From contig JAYZDB010000298.1 in the NCBI GenBank assembly GCA_036338025.1, positions 1 through 9,285 on the forward strand: a DNA stretch of 9,285 bases, written 5' to 3'. Positions 6,430 to 9,285 of the stretch are shown piece by piece; the first letter of the stretch is position 1, and every line of letters begins with the position of its first letter. The notes beneath the pieces are model-generated. The model had not been told where the DNA came from, made no database searches, and saw nothing but the letters and a program-made list of their open reading frames with translations. Source of the stretch: JAYZDB01 sp036338025 (GTDB taxonomy: Bacteria > Planctomycetota > UBA1135 > UBA2386). Both the position numbers and the translations under genes were made by a program.

Positions 6430-9066
6430 TCAGCGGACGGTCGGACGGAAGTTGTCCTGATTGCGGAACCGGAGAGCGCCACCTTGGGCGGTGACAAACT
6501 GCATCGGAATCTGGTTCGGCAGCATCTTCGAGGGCAGAGGTAGCCGCAACTTCTGCTCAAGCGAGGCGGATGGGGACAGCATCAACACTACGGACATCCG
6601 GCCGAGCCGCAGGATTCCCATGCTCCCAAGGTCGATTCGCGTGGATGGGAACCCGATCGCAATTCCACCGATCGTAGCCAGGTCCGGGAAGGTCACGCTG
6701 ATCAAGCCCTGACGCCCGGCCTGCCCGATTCCGACATTGCAGAAGTCGGTGGTCTGCCCCAACAACAGCGCCGGAAAGGTGTCGTTCCGCGCAACGACCA
6801 GATCCTGATCGCCGTCGAGATCGAAATCACCAACCAGGTAGCGGGCCGTGTTGGAGCTACCTCGTATTGCCAACTCCTCCCCGGCGTCGAAGATGCCGTT
6901 GGTCGCTCGCAGAATCTGATCATGCGCGGCCATGAATCCAAGCACCAAGGAATGCTGACCGGCTCGGCCACCCGTCAAGAGGGTCATTTTAACAACTGGC
7001 GCATTCAGGGGTCCTAGCTTGGACAGGTACACCTTCGACTTATCAGTAAAACGCCCATCCCCGCGACCCTGAAAGAACACCAGGCCCTTCGGTGTCGAAG
7101 GCACCGACATCAAGATGTCTGGGATCAGGTCTCCCGTCAGATCCTGAATGACCGCTGCCGCGCCTCCATACGAAATCGTGTTCGCCTCGACATACCGGTC
7201 TGCTACCGACCCATGGCCCAGCAGAACCCGCGTCGTTCCCCGCGGCTGAAGGACGATGATGTCCTGGCTCCCATCCAGGTTGAGATCCGCTACGAACAAC
7301 TTCGACCCCAGTGCCGCAGGCAGGTAGGAGATCAGTGCTTCCCGGTCGTAGATGCCAGAGCGGTTGAAGGTGATCCGAAGGAAGCCGTACTTATCGATAC
7401 CCACGACATCGGAATACCCGGCGACGCCCGTGCTGCCCTTCAGCCTACCGCTGACATCCGCAGCCAGAATGGAATCGAAGTTCCGCCGGATCCGCCAGCG
7501 TGTCATGGATTCGTCATCGAGCACGGTTGTTCCGCTCTTGACCCAGACCCTCACCCCCGTGTAGTTGGCAGCCGTAACGTCTCCCAACACAAGACAGCCA
7601 CCGCTGCCCTTGCCAGTAACGGACGCCGGTTGAATCGAGCGATAGCTCGCCTTCGGCAAGGCCGGGACCTGCCCCGTGTAGGCCATCTCTTCGAATCGAG
7701 CCTGACCGTCAACGTTTTTGAGCAGTACCGGCACGGTAGCCCCGGTGGTCGACCAGATCGCCAGATCCAAATCACCTTCACCGGTCAGGTCGACTGCCTC
7801 CATCAGGTATGTGGATGCGGACCGAATCGGCATCCCCTGAGCTTCGGTGTCAATCTCAGCAGTCGGCAGGGAATTTGGGCCGCCGAGCAACAGGCTGTCC
7901 TCGATGCCTGCGCCGGCAACCAGCAAATCCGTATCGCCGTCGCCCTCGAGGTCCATCGCGCAGATTTTTCCGCGCAGACTATCCGGCAACAACTCGACTG
8001 CCTTCGCGTAGGACATCGGCGAAGATGCACCGGCGCTGAGTCCGTAGGTCACTGCTCCGCTCGCTGTAACTGCGATCAAATCAGGAAACTGGTCACCATC
8101 GATGTCGGCGACTCCAAAGTCCCGCGGCGCGACAACCGTGTAGGGAGCGGTCGTTGTCGCGACCAAGGCGAACATAGGCTTGCCGGGAGTCTTGCTGGTA
8201 TTCTGGTACAATCGAACCGCGGCCGCGTTCTGCCCGACCGGCGTCATGAACAACTCCGGGGCCGCCGTGCCTGCAACATCCTCGGCAACTAGTTGGCTCG
8301 CTGAAATCAACTTTAATCCGAACGCGGTGAAGTTGATGGCGAGGCTCGTCCCGGTGTTGATATACAAGCCCGGTAATCCGGGTCTCGACTCTGCGGTGAC
8401 CATGACGAGGTCGAGGTCGGTGTCCATATCGAGATCCACGAGCAGGCCCCTCGGCTTCGGCATCCTCTGGCCGATCAGGGTGATCTGGCTGAACGAGCCC
8501 GCGCCATTCGGGGTGAAGACAACCGGCCGTTCGCGATCCAGCAACAGCACGATCTCATCGACGGAGTTGGACTTCGGATCGATGTCCCCGGTCAGGATCT
8601 TCTCGAGTGCCGGGCTGAAGGACCCGTTGATTGCCGGCAACCGGACAGGTTTGCCGAAAACTCCGGATACGTTCGGATAGATCTGCACGATTCCAGATCG
8701 ATAGCCCACGAGGACGTCGAGGCTGCGCGCCGAAGTAATGCGTCCGGTTGCGAGAGCCACGATCTCTTGACTCGGGTTGGTGATCGGAACCTGCTTGGTG
8801 AACTTGGCGGCACCGAATTTCCCGGCTTCGTCTTGCAGCCAGATCCCGAAGTCATGTCTGCTGGCCCGCACCAGGTCCAAACGACCGTCACCGTTCAAGT
8901 CTGGCATGATGCAGACCGTGACCGCGTCCTGCAGGGCCGGCAGGCGCGAACGGAAGTTATTGAGCCCAGGGCCTTGGCTGGCAATCGAGGCCACCAAGGC
9001 ACCCATGGCGAGCAGTAAGGACTGGATTCTGGACACGGCGAGAGTGCAAGGGGAACAGGGCGCCAT
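6430..9066 (-). CDS. Secreted FG-GAP/VCBS repeat protein with beta-rich C-terminal domain
   Basis: The 878-residue protein is probably an exported beta-propeller-like protein of unknown function. An N-terminal signal peptide is visible: hydrophobic SLLLAMGALVASIAS ending near residue 30. At least eight Ca-binding Asp motifs follow, starting near residues 56, 211, 321, 372, 426, 594, 642 and 747, for example DLNGDGRLD and DFDLDGDQD. These are typical of FG-GAP/VCBS repeats, each followed by a hydrophobic strand. Two motifs (211, 642) lack the central Gly. Residues about 775-878 form a separate beta-rich domain beginning NVGIGQAGRQG, of a type I associate with secreted planctomycete proteins. 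The start is uncertain: ATG at 9066 gives a long, weakly charged leader, while an in-frame GTG at 9034-9036 gives a more usual signal peptide (MSRIQSLLLA). Neither has a clear Shine-Dalgarno. The gene converges on the dehydrogenase, 24 bases apart, and is divergent from the ORF at 9214. Confidence 0.85.
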   Translation of the reverse strand: MAPCSPCTLAVSRIQSLLLAMGALVASIASQGPGLNNFRSRLPALQDAVTVCIMPDLNGDGRLDLVRASRHDFGIWLQDEAGKFGAAKFTKQVPITNPSQEIVALATGRITSARSLDVLVGYRSGIVQIYPNVSGVFGKPVRLPAINGSFSPALEKILTGDIDPKSNSVDEIVLLLDRERPVVFTPNGAGSFSQITLIGQRMPKPRGLLVDLDMDTDLDLVMVTAESRPGLPGLYINTGTSLAINFTAFGLKLISASQLVAEDVAGTAAPELFMTPVGQNAAAVRLYQNTSKTPGKPMFALVATTTAPYTVVAPRDFGVADIDGDQFPDLIAVTASGAVTYGLSAGASSPMSYAKAVELLPDSLRGKICAMDLEGDGDTDLLVAGAGIEDSLLLGGPNSLPTAEIDTEAQGMPIRSASTYLMEAVDLTGEGDLDLAIWSTTGATVPVLLKNVDGQARFEEMAYTGQVPALPKASYRSIQPASVTGKGSGGCLVLGDVTAANYTGVRVWVKSGTTVLDDESMTRWRIRRNFDSILAADVSGRLKGSTGVAGYSDVVGIDKYGFLRITFNRSGIYDREALISYLPAALGSKLFVADLNLDGSQDIIVLQPRGTTRVLLGHGSVADRYVEANTISYGGAAAVIQDLTGDLIPDILMSVPSTPKGLVFFQGRGDGRFTDKSKVYLSKLGPLNAPVVKMTLLTGGRAGQHSLVLGFMAAHDQILRATNGIFDAGEELAIRGSSNTARYLVGDFDLDGDQDLVVARNDTFPALLLGQTTDFCNVGIGQAGRQGLISVTFPDLATIGGIAIGFPSTRIDLGSMGILRLGRMSVVLMLSPSASLEQKLRLPLPSKMLPNQIPMQFVTAQGGALRFRNQDNFRPTVR

Positions 9067-9200
9067 CGTGGGGAGTAATGTGCCCTAGCCAAAGACTACG
9101 ACCCACGCGCAGTCTGTGTAAGTGATTGTCACCAAGCGGCGAACAGACGGAAGTCTCGATAAGGCAGCTGAGAATGGGTCCCGAAAGCGTGAGATGCCCG

Positions 9201-9206
9201 TATTAT
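9201..9206 (+). promoter_or_regulatory. Possible -10 box (TATTAT) before the ORF at 9214
   Basis: TATTAT matches the bacterial -10 consensus at four of six positions and stands out in this GC-rich sequence. Transcription starting about 7-8 bases downstream would begin at or beside the A of the ATG at 9214, implying a leaderless mRNA. No convincing -35 element is found 16-18 bases upstream. It lies in the 147-base region 9067-9213 between divergent genes. In the rest of that region I see no RNA gene, long repeat or confident promoter for the minus-strand gene. Confidence 0.3.
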
Positions 9207-9213
9207 CGCATGA

Positions 9214-9285
9214 ATGACTCCAGCAAGGCCTTGGGTTGGCATCCTGACGGTCGGCATCGCGGCCGGAATTGACACGGTAGCGGCG
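9214..9285 (+). CDS. 5' end of an ORF with hydrophobic N-terminus (cut by window edge)
   Basis: Twenty-four codons from ATG 9214 stay open to the window end. The peptide starts MTPARPWVGILTVGIAAGID, with a short basic n-region followed by a hydrophobic stretch, as in a signal peptide or signal anchor. An in-frame TGA immediately precedes the ATG (9211-9213), so the start cannot lie further upstream without crossing it. No Shine-Dalgarno is visible, but TATTAT at 9201-9206 suggests a leaderless transcript. The product cannot be named from so short a piece, and chance openness over 72 bases is possible. Confidence 0.4.
   Translation, partial: MTPARPWVGILTVGIAAGIDTVAA

Noticed and set aside
7213..8292. 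359-codon plus-strand open frame inside the repeat-protein gene
   Set aside because: The minus-strand frame carries regular Asp-motif repeats and a signal peptide, while this frame gives a low-complexity Arg/His/Gln-rich peptide without motifs. It is antisense shadow.
9210..9272. 20-codon ORF from the ATG at 9210
   Set aside because: It stops at 9270 and its His/Arg/Gly-rich peptide has no coding character. The overlapping frame from 9214 has a signal-like N-terminus and stays open.
1..9285. A new defence or mobile multi-gene system
   Set aside because: No nuclease, helicase, transposase, integrase, toxin-antitoxin pair, CRISPR repeat or terminal inverted repeat was seen. The genes are housekeeping, metabolic, envelope or exported-protein types.

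Overview
This is a GC-rich bacterial chromosomal segment with closely packed genes. Several starts lack a clear Shine-Dalgarno sequence. The most telling taxonomic clue is the last gene: a secreted protein of repeated DxDxDGxxD (FG-GAP/VCBS) motifs ending in a beta-rich domain of a kind I associate with deep-branching marine Planctomycetota. A CofD-like protein of the 'GAK' type, a GroEL without a Gly-Met tail and the weak Shine-Dalgarno signals fit that idea. They do not prove it, and Myxococcota or another deltaproteobacterial-type lineage remains possible.

Layout: positions 1-2007 hold the groES-groEL chaperonin operon, closed by a clear intrinsic terminator at 2061-2089. Only 6 bases after its U tract starts a CofD/YvcK-superfamily protein (2096-3289). 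Then come a SAM-dependent methyltransferase (3339-4136), a possible 23-codon ORF (4167-4238) whose stop overlaps the TTG start of an LpxL/HtrB-type acyltransferase (4235-5188), and an isocitrate/isopropylmalate-family dehydrogenase (5239-6405). All of these are on the plus strand with gaps of about 50-100 bases. The large repeat protein (6430-9066) lies on the minus strand, convergent with the dehydrogenase. A truncated plus-strand ORF with a hydrophobic N-terminus begins at 9214 and runs off the window.

Functionally, the window combines protein folding (GroES/GroEL), a possible lipid or envelope pair (methyltransferase plus acyltransferase), one central-metabolism or amino-acid-biosynthesis dehydrogenase, and one exported repeat protein. 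The plus-strand genes from 2096 to 6405 could form one loose transcription unit, but nothing in the sequence proves it. I saw no tRNA, rRNA, CRISPR array, insertion sequence or phage gene. I also did not find a convincing new multi-gene system. The items most worth checking are the CofD-like protein without GAK partners in view, the tiny ORF coupled to the acyltransferase, and the odd active-site and cofactor residues of the dehydrogenase.
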